From Ianthella basta (taxonomy: Eukaryota; Porifera; Demospongiae; Verongiida; Ianthellidae): a stretch of 64,000 bases of DNA. Both the position numbers and the translations under genes were made by a program. The DNA is taken from NCBI GenBank assembly GCA_964019415.1, contig OZ025886.1, forward strand, positions 6,664,752 through 6,728,751, in the 5' to 3' direction. Below are positions 47,955 to 62,069 of this stretch, piece after piece. How positions within the stretch are numbered: position 1 is the first letter of the stretch; the number at the start of each line of letters is the position of its first letter. The notes under the pieces were generated by a model, which saw nothing but the letters and a program-made list of their open reading frames with translations, was not told the DNA's origin and ran no database searches.

Positions 47955-49303
47955 ATGACAAGGTAATATTTGGTAAGATTTGGCAAGATATGACAAGGTA
48001 AGATTAAGCAAGATTAGGCAAGATATGACAAGGTAAGTTTAGGCAAGATTTGGTAAGATGTGAAGGTAAGATTTGGCAAGAGTAGGCAAGATATGACAAG
48101 GTAAGATTAAGCAAGATTTGGCAAGATTTGCCGAGATATGACAAAGTAAGATTTGGCAAGATTTGGCAAGATATGACAAGGTAAGGTTAAGCAAGATTTG
48201 GCAAGATATGAAAAAGTAAGATTAGGCAAGATTTGGCAAGATATGATAAGTTAAAGGTAAGACTTGGCAAGATTTGGCAAGTTATGACAAGGTAAGATCA
48301 GGCATGACTTGGCAATATATGAAGGTAAGATTTGGCAAGATTAAGCAAGATATGACAAGGTAAGATTTGGCAAGATTTGGCAAGATTTGGAAAGATATGG
48401 TAAGGTAAAATTCGGCAAGATTTGGCAAGATATGACAAGGTAAGATTTGGCAAGATTAGGCAAGATATGACAAGGTAAGATAAGGCAAGATTTGGCAAGA
48501 TACGACAAGGTATGATTTGGCAAGATTTGGCAAGATATGTAAGATTTGGCAAGATTAGGCAAGCTATGACAAGGTAAGTTTAGGCAAGATGTGGCAAGAT
48601 ATGACAAGGTAAAAATAAGCAAGATTTAATAAGATATGACAAGGTAATATTTGGTAAGATTTGGCAAGATATGACAAGGTAAGATTAAGCGAGATTAGGC
48701 AAGATATGACAAGGTAAGTTTAGGCAAGATTTGGTAAGATGTGAAGGTAAGATTTGGCAAGAGTAGGCAAGATATGACAAGGTAAGATTAAGCAAGATTT
48801 GGCAAGATTTGCCGAGATATGACAAAGTAAGATTTGGCAAGATTTGGCAAGATATGACAAGGTAAGGTTAAGCAAGATTTGGCAAGATATGAAAAAGTAA
48901 GATTAGGCAAGATTTGGCAAGATATGATAAGTTAAAGGTAAGACTTGGCAAGATTTGGCAAGTTATGACAAGGTAAGATCAGGCATGACTTGGCAATATA
49001 TGAAGGTAAGATTTGGCAAGATTAGGCAAGATATGACAAGGTAAGATTTGGCAAGATTTGGCAAGATTTGGTAAGATATGACAAGGTAAGATTAGGCAAG
49101 ATTTGGCAAGATATGACAAGGTAAGATTTGGCAAGATTAGGCAAGATATGACAAGGTAAGATAAGGCAAGATTTGGCAAGATACGACAAAATATGATTTG
49201 GCAAGATTTGGCAAGATATGTAAGATTTGGCAAGATTAGGCAAGCTATGACAAGGTAAGTTTAGGCAAGATGTGGCAAGATATGACAAGGTAAGATTAGG
49301 CAA
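47955..49303. repeat. Segmental tandem duplication, period 681 bp
   Basis: The stretch 47955-48635 is repeated from about 48636 to 49303 at offset 681. Shared markers are ATGTGAAGGTAAG, TTTGCCGAGATATG, GGTTAAGCAAG and CATGACTTGGCAATATATG. The same module, including AAAAATAAGCAAGATTTAAT, occurs at about 41530-41940, roughly 7 kb upstream. Confidence 0.78.
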
Positions 49304-52300
49304 AATTTGGCAAGATATGACAAGGTAAGATTAAGCAAGATTTGGCAAGATATGACAAGGTAAGATTTGGAAAGATTAGGCAAGATTTGGCGAGATATGA
49401 CAAGGTAAGATTTGGCAAGATTTGGCAAGATATGACAAGGTAGAATTAGGCAACATATGAAAAAGTAAGATTAGGTAACATTTGGCAAGATATGACAAGG
49501 TAAGATTTGGCAAGATTTGGCAAGATATGATAAGGTAAGATTAAGCAAGATTTGGCAAGATATGAAAAAGTAAGATTAGGCAAGATTTGGCAAGATATGA
49601 CAAGGTAAGGCTTGGCAAGATTTGTCAAGATATGACAAGGTAAGATTAAGCAAGATTTGGCAAGATATGACAAGATAATGTTTGGCAAGATTTGGCAAGA
49701 TATGACAAGGTGAGATTAAGCAAGATTTGGCAAGATATGAAAAAGTAAGATTAGGCAAGATTTGGCAAGATATGACAAGGTAAAATTTGGCAAGATTTTG
49801 CGAGATATGACAAGGTTTGATTTGGCAAGACTCGGCAAGATATGACAAGGTAAGATTAAGCAAGATTCGGCAAGATATGATAAAGTAAGAATAGGCAAGA
49901 TTTGCCAAGATAGGACAACTTAAAGGTAAGACTTGGCAAGATTTGGCAAGATATGACAAGGTAAGATTAGGCAAGATTTTGCAAGATATGACAAGGTAAG
50001 ATTTGGCAAGATTAGGCAAGATATGACAAGGTAAGATTTGGTAAGATTTGGCAAGATTTGGCAAGATATGACAAGGTAAGATTCGGCAAGATTTGGCAAG
50101 ATATGACAAGGTAAGTTTTGGCAAGATTAGGCAAGTTATGACAAGGTAAAATTAGGCAAGATTTGGCAAGATATGACAAGGTAAGTGTTGGCAAAATTTG
50201 GCAAGATATGATAAGGTAATATTTGGCAAGATTTGGCATAATATGACAAGAAAAGATTTGGCAAGATTTGGCAAGATATGACAAGGTAAGATTAAGCAAG
50301 ATTTGTTAAGATATGACAAGGTAAGAATTGGAAAGATTTGGCAACATATGACAGGGTAGGATTCGGCAATATTTGGTAAGATATGACAAGGTAAGATTAG
50401 TCAAGATTTTTCAAGATATGACAAGGTAAGATTTGGCAAGATTAGGCAAGATTTGGCGAAATATGACAAGGTAAGACTTTGTTGGATTTGGCAAGATATG
50501 ACTAGGTAAGATTTGGCAAGATATGGCAAGATATGACAAGTTAAGTTTAAGTAAGATTTGGTAAGATATGAGAAGGTTAGATTTGGCAAGATTTGGCAAG
50601 ATATGACAAGGTAAGATTTGGCAAGATTTGGCAAGATATGGCAAGGTAAGATTAGTCAAGATTTGGCAAGATATGACAAGGTAAGATTTGGCAAGATTAG
50701 TCAAGATTCGGCGAGATATGACAAGTTAAATTTGGTAAGATTTGGCAAGATATGACAAGGTAAGATTAAGCAAGATTTGGCAAGATATGAAAAGTAAGAT
50801 AAGGCAAGATTTGGTAAGATATGACAACTGAAGGTAAGATTTGGCAAGATTTGGCAAGATATGACATGGTAAGATTAAGCAAGATTTGGCTAGATATGAA
50901 AAAGCAAGATTAGGCAAGTTTTGCAACATATGACAAAGTAAGTTTTGGCAAGATTTGGCGAGATATGACAAGTTAAGATTTGGCAAGATTAAGCAAGATA
51001 TGACAAGGTAAGATTAGGCAAGATTTGGCAAGATATACGAAGATAAGATTTGGCAAGATTTGGCAAGATATGACAAGGTAATATTTGGCAAGATTTTGGC
51101 AAGATATGACAAGATAAGATTTGGCAAGATTTGAAAAGATATGACAAGGTAAGATTAAGCAAGATTTGGCAAGATATGACAAGGTAAGATTTGGCAAGAT
51201 TTGGCAAAATATGACAAGGTAAGATTCGGCAAGATTTGGCAAGATATGAAAAGGTAAGATTTGGCAAGATTAGGCAAGATATGACAATGTAAGATTTGGC
51301 AAGATTAGGAAGATATGACAAGTTAAGTTTAAGCAAGATTTGGCAAGATATGACAAGGTAAGATTAAGCAAGATTTGGTAATATATGACAAGTTAAGATT
51401 AAGTAAGATTTTGTAAGATATGACAAGGTAAGATTTGGCAAAATTTGGCAAGATATGACAAGGAAGATTTGGCAAGATTTGGTAAGATATGGCAAGGTAA
51501 GATTAGTCAAGATTTGGCAAGATATGACAAGGTAAGATTTGGCATGATTAGTCAAGATTTGGCGAGATATGACAAGTTAAATTTGGTAAGATTTGGCAAG
51601 ATATGACAAGGTAAGATTAAGCAAGATTTGGCAAGATATTAAAAGTAAGATAAGGCAAGATTTGGCAAGATATGACAACTGAAGGTAAGATTTGGCAAGA
51701 TTTGGCAAGATATGACATGGCAAGATTAAGAAAGATTTGGCTAGATATGAAAAAGCAAGATTAGGCAAGATTTTGCAGCATATGACAAGGTAAGTTTTGG
51801 CAAGATTTGGCGAAATATGACAAGTTAAGATTTGGAAAGATTAAGCAAGATATGACAAGGTAAGATTAGGCAAGATTTGGCAAGATATGACAAGATAAGA
51901 TTTGGCAAGATTTGGCAAGATATGACAAGGTAAGATTCGGCAAGATTTGGCAAGATATGACAAGGTAAGATTCGGCAAGATTTCGCAAGATATGACAAGG
52001 TAAGATTTGGCAAGATTAGGCAAGATATGACAAGGTAAGATTTGGCAAGATTAGGAAGATATGACAAGTTAAGTTTAAGCAAGATTTGGCAAGATATGAC
52101 AAGGTAAGATTAAGCAAGATTTGGTAATATATGACAAGTTAAGATTTTGCAAGATATGACAAGGTAGGATTCGACAAGATTTGGCAAGATATGACAAGGT
52201 AAGATTAGTCAAGATTTGGCAAGATATGACAAGGTAAGATTTGGCAAGATTAGGCAAGATTTGGCGAGATCTGACAAGGTAATATTTGGCAAGATTTGGC

Positions 52301-52379
52301 AAGATATGACAAGGTAAGATTAAGCAAGATTTGGCAAGATATGAAAAAGTAAGAGTAGGCAAGATTTGGCAAGATATGA

Positions 52380-53640
52380 CAAGGTAAGATTTGGGAAGAT
52401 TTGGCAAGAGGTAAGATTTGGCAAGATTTGGCAAGATATGAAAAAGTAAGATTTGGCAAGATTTGGCAAGATATGACAAGGTAAGATTAGGCAAGATTTG
52501 GCAAAATTTGGAGAGATATGACAAGATAAGATTTGGCAAGATTTGGCAAGAATTGGCGAGATATGACAAGGTAAGATTTGGCAAGATTTGGCAAGATTTG
52601 GCAAGATTTGGAAACATATGACAAAGTAAGATTCGGCAAGATTTGGCAAGATATGACAAGGTAGAATTTGGCAAGATTAGGCAAGATATGACAAGGTAAG
52701 ATTAGGCAAGATTTGGCAAGATATGAGAAGGTTAGATTAAGTAAGATTTGGTAAGATATGACAAGGTAAGATTTAGCAAGATGTGACAAGATATGACAAG
52801 GTAATATTAGTCAAGATTTGTCAAGATATGACAAGGTAAGATTTGGCAAGATTAGGCAAGATTTGGCAACATATGACAAGGTGAGATTCGGCAATACTTG
52901 ACAAGATATGACAAGGTAAGTTTAGTCAAGATTTGTCAAGATATGACAAGGTAAGATTTGGCAAGATTAGGTAAGATTTTGCGAGAAATGACAAGGTAAG
53001 ACTTTGTTGGATTTGGCAAGATATGACAAGGTAAGATTTGGCAAGATTTGGCAAGAGGTAAGATTTGGCAAGATTTGGCAAGATATGAAAAAGTAAGATT
53101 TGGCAAGATTTGGCAAGATATGACAAGGTAAGATTAGGCAAGATTTGGCAAAATTTGGCGAGATATGACAAGATAAGATTTGGCAAGATTTGGCAAGATT
53201 TGGCGAGATATGACAAGGTAAGATTTGGCAAGATTTGGCAAGATTTGGCAAGATTTGGAAACATATGACAAAGTAAGATTCGGCAAGATTTGGCAAGATA
53301 TGACAAGGTAGAATTTGGCAAGATTAGGCAAGATATGACAAGGTAAGATTAGGCAAGATATGGCAAGATATGAGAAGGTTAGATTAAGTAAGATTTGGTA
53401 AGATATGACAAGGTAAGATTTAGCAAGATGTGACAAGATATGACAAGGTAATATTAGTCAAGATTTGTCAAGATATGACAGGTAAGATTTGGCAAGATTA
53501 GGCAAGATTTGGCAACATATTACAAGGTGAGATTCGGCAATACTTGACAAGATATGACAAGGTAAGTTTAGTCAAGATTTGTCAAGATATGACAAGGTAA
53601 GATTTGGCAAGATTAGGCAAGATTTTGCTAGATATGACAA
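52380..53640. repeat. Segmental tandem duplication, period 647 bp
   Basis: The series with GGCAAGAGGTAAG, ATGAAAAAGTAAG, TTTGGAAACATATG, GATTAAGTAAG and GAGATTCGGCAATACTTG is present twice, offset 647 bp (for example 52876 and 53523). The rare phrase GACTTTGTTGGATTTGG near 50474, 53000 and 53646 shows a third related copy. Confidence 0.75.
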
Positions 53641-56600
53641 GGTAAGACTTTGTTGGATTTGGCAAGATATGACAAGGTAAGATTTGGCAAGATTTGGCAA
53701 GATATGACAAGTTAAGTTTAAGCAAGATTTGGTAAGATATGACAAGGTAAGATTTGGCAAGATTTGGCAAGATATGACAAGGTAAGATAAGTCAAGATTT
53801 GGCAAGATATGACAAGGTAAGATTTGGCATGATTAGGCAAGATTTGGCGAGATATGACAAGATTTGATAAGATTTGGCAGGATATGACAAGGTAAGATTA
53901 AGCAAGATTTGGCAAGATATGAAAAGTAAGATAAGGCAAGATTTGGCAAGATATGACAACTGAAGGTAAGATTTGGCAAGATTTGGCAAGATAAGACAAG
54001 TTAAGTTTAAGCAAGATTTGGTAAGATATGACAAGGTAAGATTTGGCAAGATTTGGCAAGATATGGCAAGGTAAGATTAGTCAAGATTTGGCAAGATATG
54101 ACAAGGTAAGATTTGGCATGATTAGGCAAGATTTGGCGAGATATGACAAGTTAAGATTTGGTAAGATTTGGCAAGATATGACAAGGTAAGATTAAGCAAG
54201 ATTTGGCAACATATGAAAAGTAAGATAAGGCAAGATTTGGCAAGATATGACAAGTTAAGATTTGGTAAGATTTGGCAAGATATGACAAGGTAAGATTAAG
54301 CAAGATTTGGCAACATATGAAAAGTAAGATAAGGCAAGATTTGGCAAGATATGACAACTGAAGGTAAGATTTGGCAAGATTTGGCAAGATATGACATGGT
54401 AAGATTAAGTAAGATTTGGCTAGATATGAAAAAGTAAGATTAGGTAAGATTTGGCAAGATATGACAAGGTAAGATTTGGCAAGATTTGGCAAGATGTGAC
54501 AAGTTAAGATTTGGCAAGATTAAGCAAGATATGACAAGGTAACATTAGGCAAGATTTGGCAAGATATGACAAGATAAGATTTGGCAAGATATGACAAGGT
54601 AATATTTGGCAAGATAATGCAAGATATGACAAGGTAAGATTCGGCAAGATTTGGCAAGATATGACAAGGTAAGATTTGGTAAGATTAGGCAAGATATGAA
54701 AAGGTAAGATTAGGCAAGATTTGGCAAGATTTGGCAATATATGCTAAGGTAATATTTGGCAAGATTTGGCAAGATATCACAAGATAAGATTTGGCAAGAT
54801 TTGGCAAGATATGACAAGGAAAGATTAAGCAAGATTTGGTAATATATGACAAGTTAAGATTTTGCAAGATGTGACAAGGTAAGATTCGGCAAGATTTGGC
54901 AAGATATGACAAGGTAAGATTAGTCAAGATTTGGCAAGATAAGACAAGGTAAGATTTGGAAAGATTAGGCAAGATTTCGCGAGATCTGACAAGGTAAGAT
55001 TTGGCAAGATTTGGCAAGATATGACAAGGTAAGATTAAGCAAGATTTGGCAAGATAAGATAAAGTAAGATTAGGTAAGATTTGGCAAGATATGACAAGGT
55101 AAGATTAGGCAAGCTTTGGCAAGATATGACAAGGTAAGATTTGGCAAGATTTGGCAAGATATGAAATAGTAAGATTTGGCAAGATTTGGCAAGATATGAC
55201 AAGGTAAGATTTGGCAAGATTTTGCAAGATTTGGCGAGATATGACAAGGTAAGATTTGGTAAGATTTGGCAAGATATGACAAGGTAAGATTTGGCAAGAT
55301 TAGGCAAGATTTGGAAACATATGGCAAAGTAAGATTAGGAAAGATTTGGCAAAATATGACAAGGTAGAATTTGGCAACATTAGGCAAGATATGACAAGGT
55401 AAGATTAGGCAAGATTAGGCAAGATATGAGAAGGTAAGATTAAGCAAGATTTGGTAGGATATGACAAGGTATGATTTGGCAAGATTTGGCAAGATATGAC
55501 AAGGTAAGATTAGTCAAGATTTGTCAAGATATGACAAGGTAAGATTTGGCAAGATTAGGCAAGATTTGGCGAGATACGACAAGGTAAGATTTGGCAAGAT
55601 TTGGCAAGATATGACAAGGTAGGACTAAGCAAGATTTGGCAAGATATGAAAAAAGTAATATTAGGCAAGATTAGGCAAGATATGACATGGTAAGATTTGG
55701 CAAGATTTGGCAAGATATGACAAGGTAAGATTAAGCTAAATTTGGTAAGAAATGACAAGGTAAGATTTGGCAAGATTTGGCAAGATATGACAAGTTGAGC
55801 TTTGACAAGATTTGGCAACATATGACAAGGTAAGATTAAGCAAGATTTGGCAAGATTTGAAAAGGTAAGATTAGGCAAGATTTGGCAAGATATGACAAGG
55901 TAAGATTTGGCAAGATTTGGCATGATATGACAAGGTAAGGATAAGCAAGATTTGGAAAGATATGAAAAAGTTAGATTAGGCAAAATTTGGCAAGATATGA
56001 CAAGGTAAAATTAGGTAAGATTTGGCAAGATATGACAAGATAAGATTTGGCAAGATTTGGCAAGATATGACAAGGTAAAATTTGGCAAGATTTGGCAAGA
56101 TATGACAAGGTAAGATTCGGCAAGATTTGGCAAGATATGACAAGGTAAGATTTGGTAAGATTAGGCAAGATATGACAAGGTAAGATTAGGCAAGATTTGG
56201 CAAGATATGACAAGGTAAGATTTAGCAAGATTTGGCAAGATATGATAAGGTAATATTTGGCAAGATTTGGCTAGATATGACAAGATAAGAATTGGCAAGA
56301 TTTGGCAAGATATGACAAGGTAAGATTAAGAAAGATTTGGTAATATATGACAAGTTAAGATTTTGCAAGATGTGACAAGGTAAGATTCGGCAAGATTTGG
56401 CAAGATATGACAAGGTAAGATTAGTTAAGATTTGGCAAGATCTGACAAGGTAAGATTTGGCAAGATTAGGCAAGATTTAGCGAGATCTGACAAGGTAAGA
56501 TTTGGCAAGATTTGGCAAGATGTGACAAGGTAAGATTTGGCAAGATTTGGCAAGATATGACAAGGTAAGATTTGGCAAGATTTGGCAAGATATGAAAGAG

Positions 56601-57239
56601 TAAGATTTGGCAAGATTTGGTAAGATATGACAAGGTAAGATTTGGCAAGATTTGGCAAGATTTGGCGAGATATGACAAGATAAGATTTGACAAGATTTGG
56701 CAAGATTTGGCGATATATGACAAGGTAAGATTTGAAAAGATTGGGCAAGATATGACAAGGTAAGATTTGGCAAGACTAGGCAAGATTTGGAAACATATGA
56801 CAAAGTAAGATTCGGAAAGATTTTGCAAGATATGACAAGGTAGAATTTGGCAAGATTAGGCAAGATATGACAAGGTTAGATTAGGCAAGATTTGGCAAGA
56901 TATGACAAGGTAAGATTAAGCAAGATTTGGTAAGATATGACAAGGTAAGATTTGGCAAGATTTGGTAAGATATGACAAGGTAAGATTAGTCAAGATTTGG
57001 CAAGATTTGAAAAAGTAAGATTAGGCAAGATTTGGCAAGATATGACAAGGTAAGATTTGGCAAGATTTGGCATGATATGACAAGGTAAGGTTAAGCAAGA
57101 TTTGGAAAGATATGAAAAAGTTAGATTAGGCAAAATTTGGCAAGATATGACAAGGTAAAATTAGGCAAGATTTGGCAAGATATGACAAGATAAGATTTGG
57201 CAAGTATTGGCAAGATATGACAAGGTAAAATTTGGCAAG

Positions 57240-60200
57240 ATTTGGCAAGATATGACAAGGTAAGATTCGGCAAGATTTGGCAAGATATGACAAGGTAAGA
57301 TTTGGTAAGGTTAGGCAAGATATGACAAGGTAAGATTAGGCAAGATTTGGCAAGATATGACAAGGTAAGATTTAGCAAGATTTGGCAAGATATGATAAGG
57401 TAATATTTGGCAAGATTCGGCAAGATATGACAAGATAAGATTTGGCAAGATTTGGCAAGATATGTCAAGGTAAGATTAAGCAAGATTTGGTAATATATGA
57501 CAAGTTAAGATTTTGCAAGGTGTGACAAGGTAAGATTCGGCAAGATTTGGCAAGATATGACAAGGTAAGATTAGTTAAGATTTAGCAAGATCTGACAAGG
57601 TAAGATTTGGCAGGATTAGGCAAGATTTGGCGAGATCTAACAAGGTAAGATTTGGCAAGATTTGGCAAGATACGACAAGGTAAGATTAAGCAGGATTTGG
57701 CAAGATATGAAAAAGTAAGATTTGGCAAGATGTGACAAGGTAAGATTTGGCAAGATTTGGCAAGATATGACAAGGTAAGAGTTGGCAAGATTTGGCAAGA
57801 TATGAATGAGTAAGATTTGGAAAGATTTGGCAAGATATGACAACGTAAGATTTGGCAAGATTTGGCAAGATTTGGCGAGATATGACAAGATAAGATTTGA
57901 CAAGATTTGGCAAGATTTGGCGAGATATGACAAGGTAAGATTTGGAAAGATTTGGCAAGATATGACAAGGTAAGATTTGGCAAGATTAGGCAAGATTTAA
58001 AAACATATGACAAAGTAAGATTCGGAAAGATTTGGAAAGATATGACAAGGTAGAATTTGGCAAGGTTAGGCAAGATATGACAAGGTTAGATTAGGCAAAT
58101 TTGGCAAGATATGAGAAGGTAAGATTAAGCAAGATTTTGTAAGATATGACAAGGTAAGATTTGGCAAGATTTGGTAAGATATGACAAGGTTAGATTAGTC
58201 AAGATTTGTCAAGATATGACAAGGTAAGATTTGGCAAGATTAGGCAAGATTTGGCGAGATACGACAAGGTACGATTTGGCAAGATTTGGCAAGATATGAC
58301 AAGGTAAGACTAAGCAAGATTTGGCAATATATGAAAAAGTAATATTAGGCAAGATTAGGCAAGATTTGGCGAGATACGACAAGGTACGATTTGGCAAGAT
58401 TTGGTAAGATATGACAAGATAAAATTTGGCAAGATTTGGCAAGATATGACAAGGTAAGATTTGGCAAGATTTGGCAAGATATGACAAGGTAAGATTAAGC
58501 AATATTTGGCAAGATTTGAAAAAGTGAGATTAGGCAAGATTTGGCAAGATATGACAAGGTAAGATTTGGCAAGATTTGGCAAGATATGACAAGGTAAGGT
58601 TAAGCAAGATTTGGAAAGATATGAAAAAGTTAGATTAGGCAAGAATTGGTAAGATATGACAAGGTAAGATTTGGCAAGATTTGGCAAGATATGGTAAGGT
58701 AAGATTAGGCAAGATTTGACAAGATATGACAAGGTAAGATTTGGCAAGATTAGGCAAGATATGAAAAAGTGAGATTAGGCAAGATTTGGCAAGATATGAC
58801 AAGGTAAGATTTAGCAAGATTTGGCAAGATATGACAAGGTAAGGTTAAGCAAGATTTGGAAAGATATGAAAAAGTTAGATTAGGCAAGAATTGGCAAGAT
58901 ATGACAAGGTAAGATTTGGCAAGATTTGGCAAGATATGGCAAAGTAAGATTAGGCAAGATTTGACAAGATATGACAAGGTAAGATTTGGCAAGATTTGGC
59001 AAGATATGAAAAAGTAATATTAGGCTAGATTTGGCCAGATATGAAAAGCTAAGATTTGGCAAGACATGGCAAGATATGACAAGGTAAGATTAAGCAAGAT
59101 TTGGCAAGATATGAAAAAGTAATATTAGGCTAGATTTGACCAGATATGAAAAGCTAAGATTTGGCAAGGTTAGGCAAGATTTAGCGAGATATGACAAGGT
59201 AAGATTTGGCAAGATTTGGCAAGATATGATGAGGTAAGAATAAGCAAGATTAAGCAAGATTTGGCAAGGTATGACACAGTAAGATTTGGCAAGATTCGTT
59301 AAGATATGACAAGGTAATATTTGGCAAGATTTCGCAAGATATGACAAGGTAATATTTGGCAAGATTTGGCAAGAAATGACAAGGTAAGATTAAGCTAGAT
59401 TTGGTAAGATATGACAAGGTAAGATTTGGCAAGATTTGGCAAGATATGACAAGGTAAGATTTGGCATGATTTGGCAAGATATGACAAGGTAAGATTAAGC
59501 AAGATTCGGCAAGATTTGAAAAAGTAAGATTAGGCAAGATTTGGCAAGATATGACAAGGTAAGATTTGGCAAGATTTGGCAAGATATGACAAGGTAAGGT
59601 TAAACAAGATTTGGAAAGATATGAAAAAGTTAGATTAGGCAAGAATTGGCAAGATATGACAAGGTAAGATTCGGCAAGATTTGGCAAGATATGACAAGGT
59701 AAGATTTGGTAAGGTTAGGCAAGATATGACAAGGTAAGATTAGGCAAGATTTGGCAAGATATGACAAGGTAAGATTTAGCAAGATTTGGCAAGATATGAT
59801 AAGGTAATATTTGGCAAGATTCGGCAAGATATGACAAGATAAGATTTGGCAAGATTTGGCAAGATATGTCAAGGTAAGATTAAGCAAGATTTGGTAATAT
59901 ATGACAAGTTAAGATTTTGCAAGGTGTGACAAGGTAAGATTCGGCAAGATTTGGCAAGATATGACAAGGTAAGATTAGTTAAGATTTAGCAAGATCTGAC
60001 AAGGTAAGATTTGGCAGGATTAGGCAAGATTTGGCGAGATCTAACAAGGTAAGATTTGGCAAGATTTGGCAAGATACGACAAGGTAAGATTAAGCAGGAT
60101 TTGGCAAGATATGAAAAAGTAAGATTTGGCAAGATGTGACAAGGTAAGATTTGGCAAGATTTGGCAAGATATGACAAGGTAAGAGTTGGCAAGATTTGGC

Positions 60201-62069
60201 AAGATATGAATGAGTAAGATTTGGAAAGATTTGGCAAGATATGACAACGTAAGATTTGGCAAGATTTGGCAAGATTTGGCGAGATATGACAAGATAAGAT
60301 TTGACAAGATTTGGCAAGATTTGGCGAGATATGACAAGGTAAGATTTGGAAAGATTTGGCAAGATATGACAAGGTAAGATTTGGCAAGATTAGGCAAGAT
60401 TTAAAAACATATGACAAAGTAAGATTCGGAAAGATTTGGAAAGATATGACAAGGTAGAATTTGGCAAGGTTAGGCAAGATATGACAAGGTTAGATTAGGC
60501 AAATTTGGCAAGATATGAGAAGGTAAGATTAAGCAAGATTTTGTAAGATATGACAAGGTAAGATTTGGCAAGATTTGGTAAGATATGACAAGGTTAGATT
60601 AGTCAAGATTTGTCAAGATATGACAAGGTAAGATTTGGCAAGATTAGGCAAGATTTGGCGAGATACGACAAGGTACGATTTGGCAAGATTTGGCAAGATA
60701 TGACAAGGTAAGACTAAGCAAGATTTGGCAATATATGAAAAAGTAATATTAGGCAAGATTAGGCAAGATTTGGCGAGATACGACAAGGTACGATTTGGCA
60801 AGATTTGGTAAGATATGACAAGATAAAATTTGGCAAGATTTGGCAAGATATGACAAGGTAAGATTTGGCAAGATTTGGCAAGATATGACAAGGTAAGATT
60901 AAGCAATATTTGGCAAGATTTGAAAAAGTGAGATTAGGCAAGATTTGGCAAGATATGACAAGGTAAGATTTGGCAAGATTTGGCAAGATATGACAAGGTA
61001 AGGTTAAGCAAGATTTGGAAAGATATGAAAAAGTTAGATTAGGCAAGAATTGGTAAGATATGACAAGGTAAGATTTGGCAAGATTTGGCAAGATATGGTA
61101 AGGTAAGATTAGGCAAGATTTGACAAGATATGACAAGGTAAGATTTGGCAAGATTAGGCAAGATATGAAAAAGTGAGATTAGGCAAGATTTGGCAAGATA
61201 TGACAAGGTAAGATTTAGCAAGATTTGGCAAGATATGACAAGGTAAGGTTAAGCAAGATTTGGAAAGATATGAAAAAGTTAGATTAGGCAAGAATTGGCA
61301 AGATATGACAAGGTAAGATTTGGCAAGATTTGGCAAGATATGGCAAAGTAAGATTAGGCAAGATTTGACAAGATATGACAAGGTAAGATTTGGCAAGATT
61401 TGGCAAGATATGAAAAAGTAATATTAGGCTAGATTTGGCCAGATATGAAAAGCTAAGATTTGGCAAGACATGGCAAGATATGACAAGGTAAGATTAAGCA
61501 AGATTTGGCAAGATATGAAAAAGTAATATTAGGCTAGATTTGACCAGATATGAAAAGCTAAGATTTGGCAAGGTTAGGCAAGATTTAGCGAGATATGACA
61601 AGGTAAGATTTGGCAAGATTTGGCAAGATATGATGAGGTAAGAATAAGCAAGATTAAGCAAGATTTGGCAAGGTATGACACAGTAAGATTTGGCAAGATT
61701 CGTTAAGATATGACAAGGTAATATTTGGCAAGATTTCGCAAGATATGACAAGGTAATATTTGGCAAGATTTGGCAAGAAATGACAAGGTAAGATTAAGCT
61801 AGATTTGGTAAGATATGACAAGGTAAGATTTGGCAAGATTTGGCAAGATATGACAAGGTAAGATTTGGCATGATTTGGCAAGATATGACAAGGTAAGATT
61901 AAGCAAGATTCGGCAAGATTTGAAAAAGTAAGATTAGGCAAGATTTGGCAAGATATGACAAGGTAAGATTTGGCAAGATTTGGCAAGATATGACAAGGTA
62001 AGGTTAAACAAGATTTGGAAAGATATGAAAAAGTTAGATTAGGCAAGAATTGGCAAGATATGACAAGGT
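57240..62069. repeat. Segmental tandem duplication, period 2404 bp
   Basis: Copy 1 (about 57240-59665) and copy 2 (about 59644-62069) share the same unit series at constant offset 2404; ends overlap because the boundary units are alike. Markers include GGTAAGGTTAGGC at 57305 and 59709, ATGAATGAGTAAG at 57802 and 60206, TTTAAAAACATATG at 57996 and 60400, and ATGATGAGGTAAG at 59227 and 61631. Reading them side by side I noticed no difference in the middle of the copies, so this is among the youngest duplications in the window. Confidence 0.88.
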
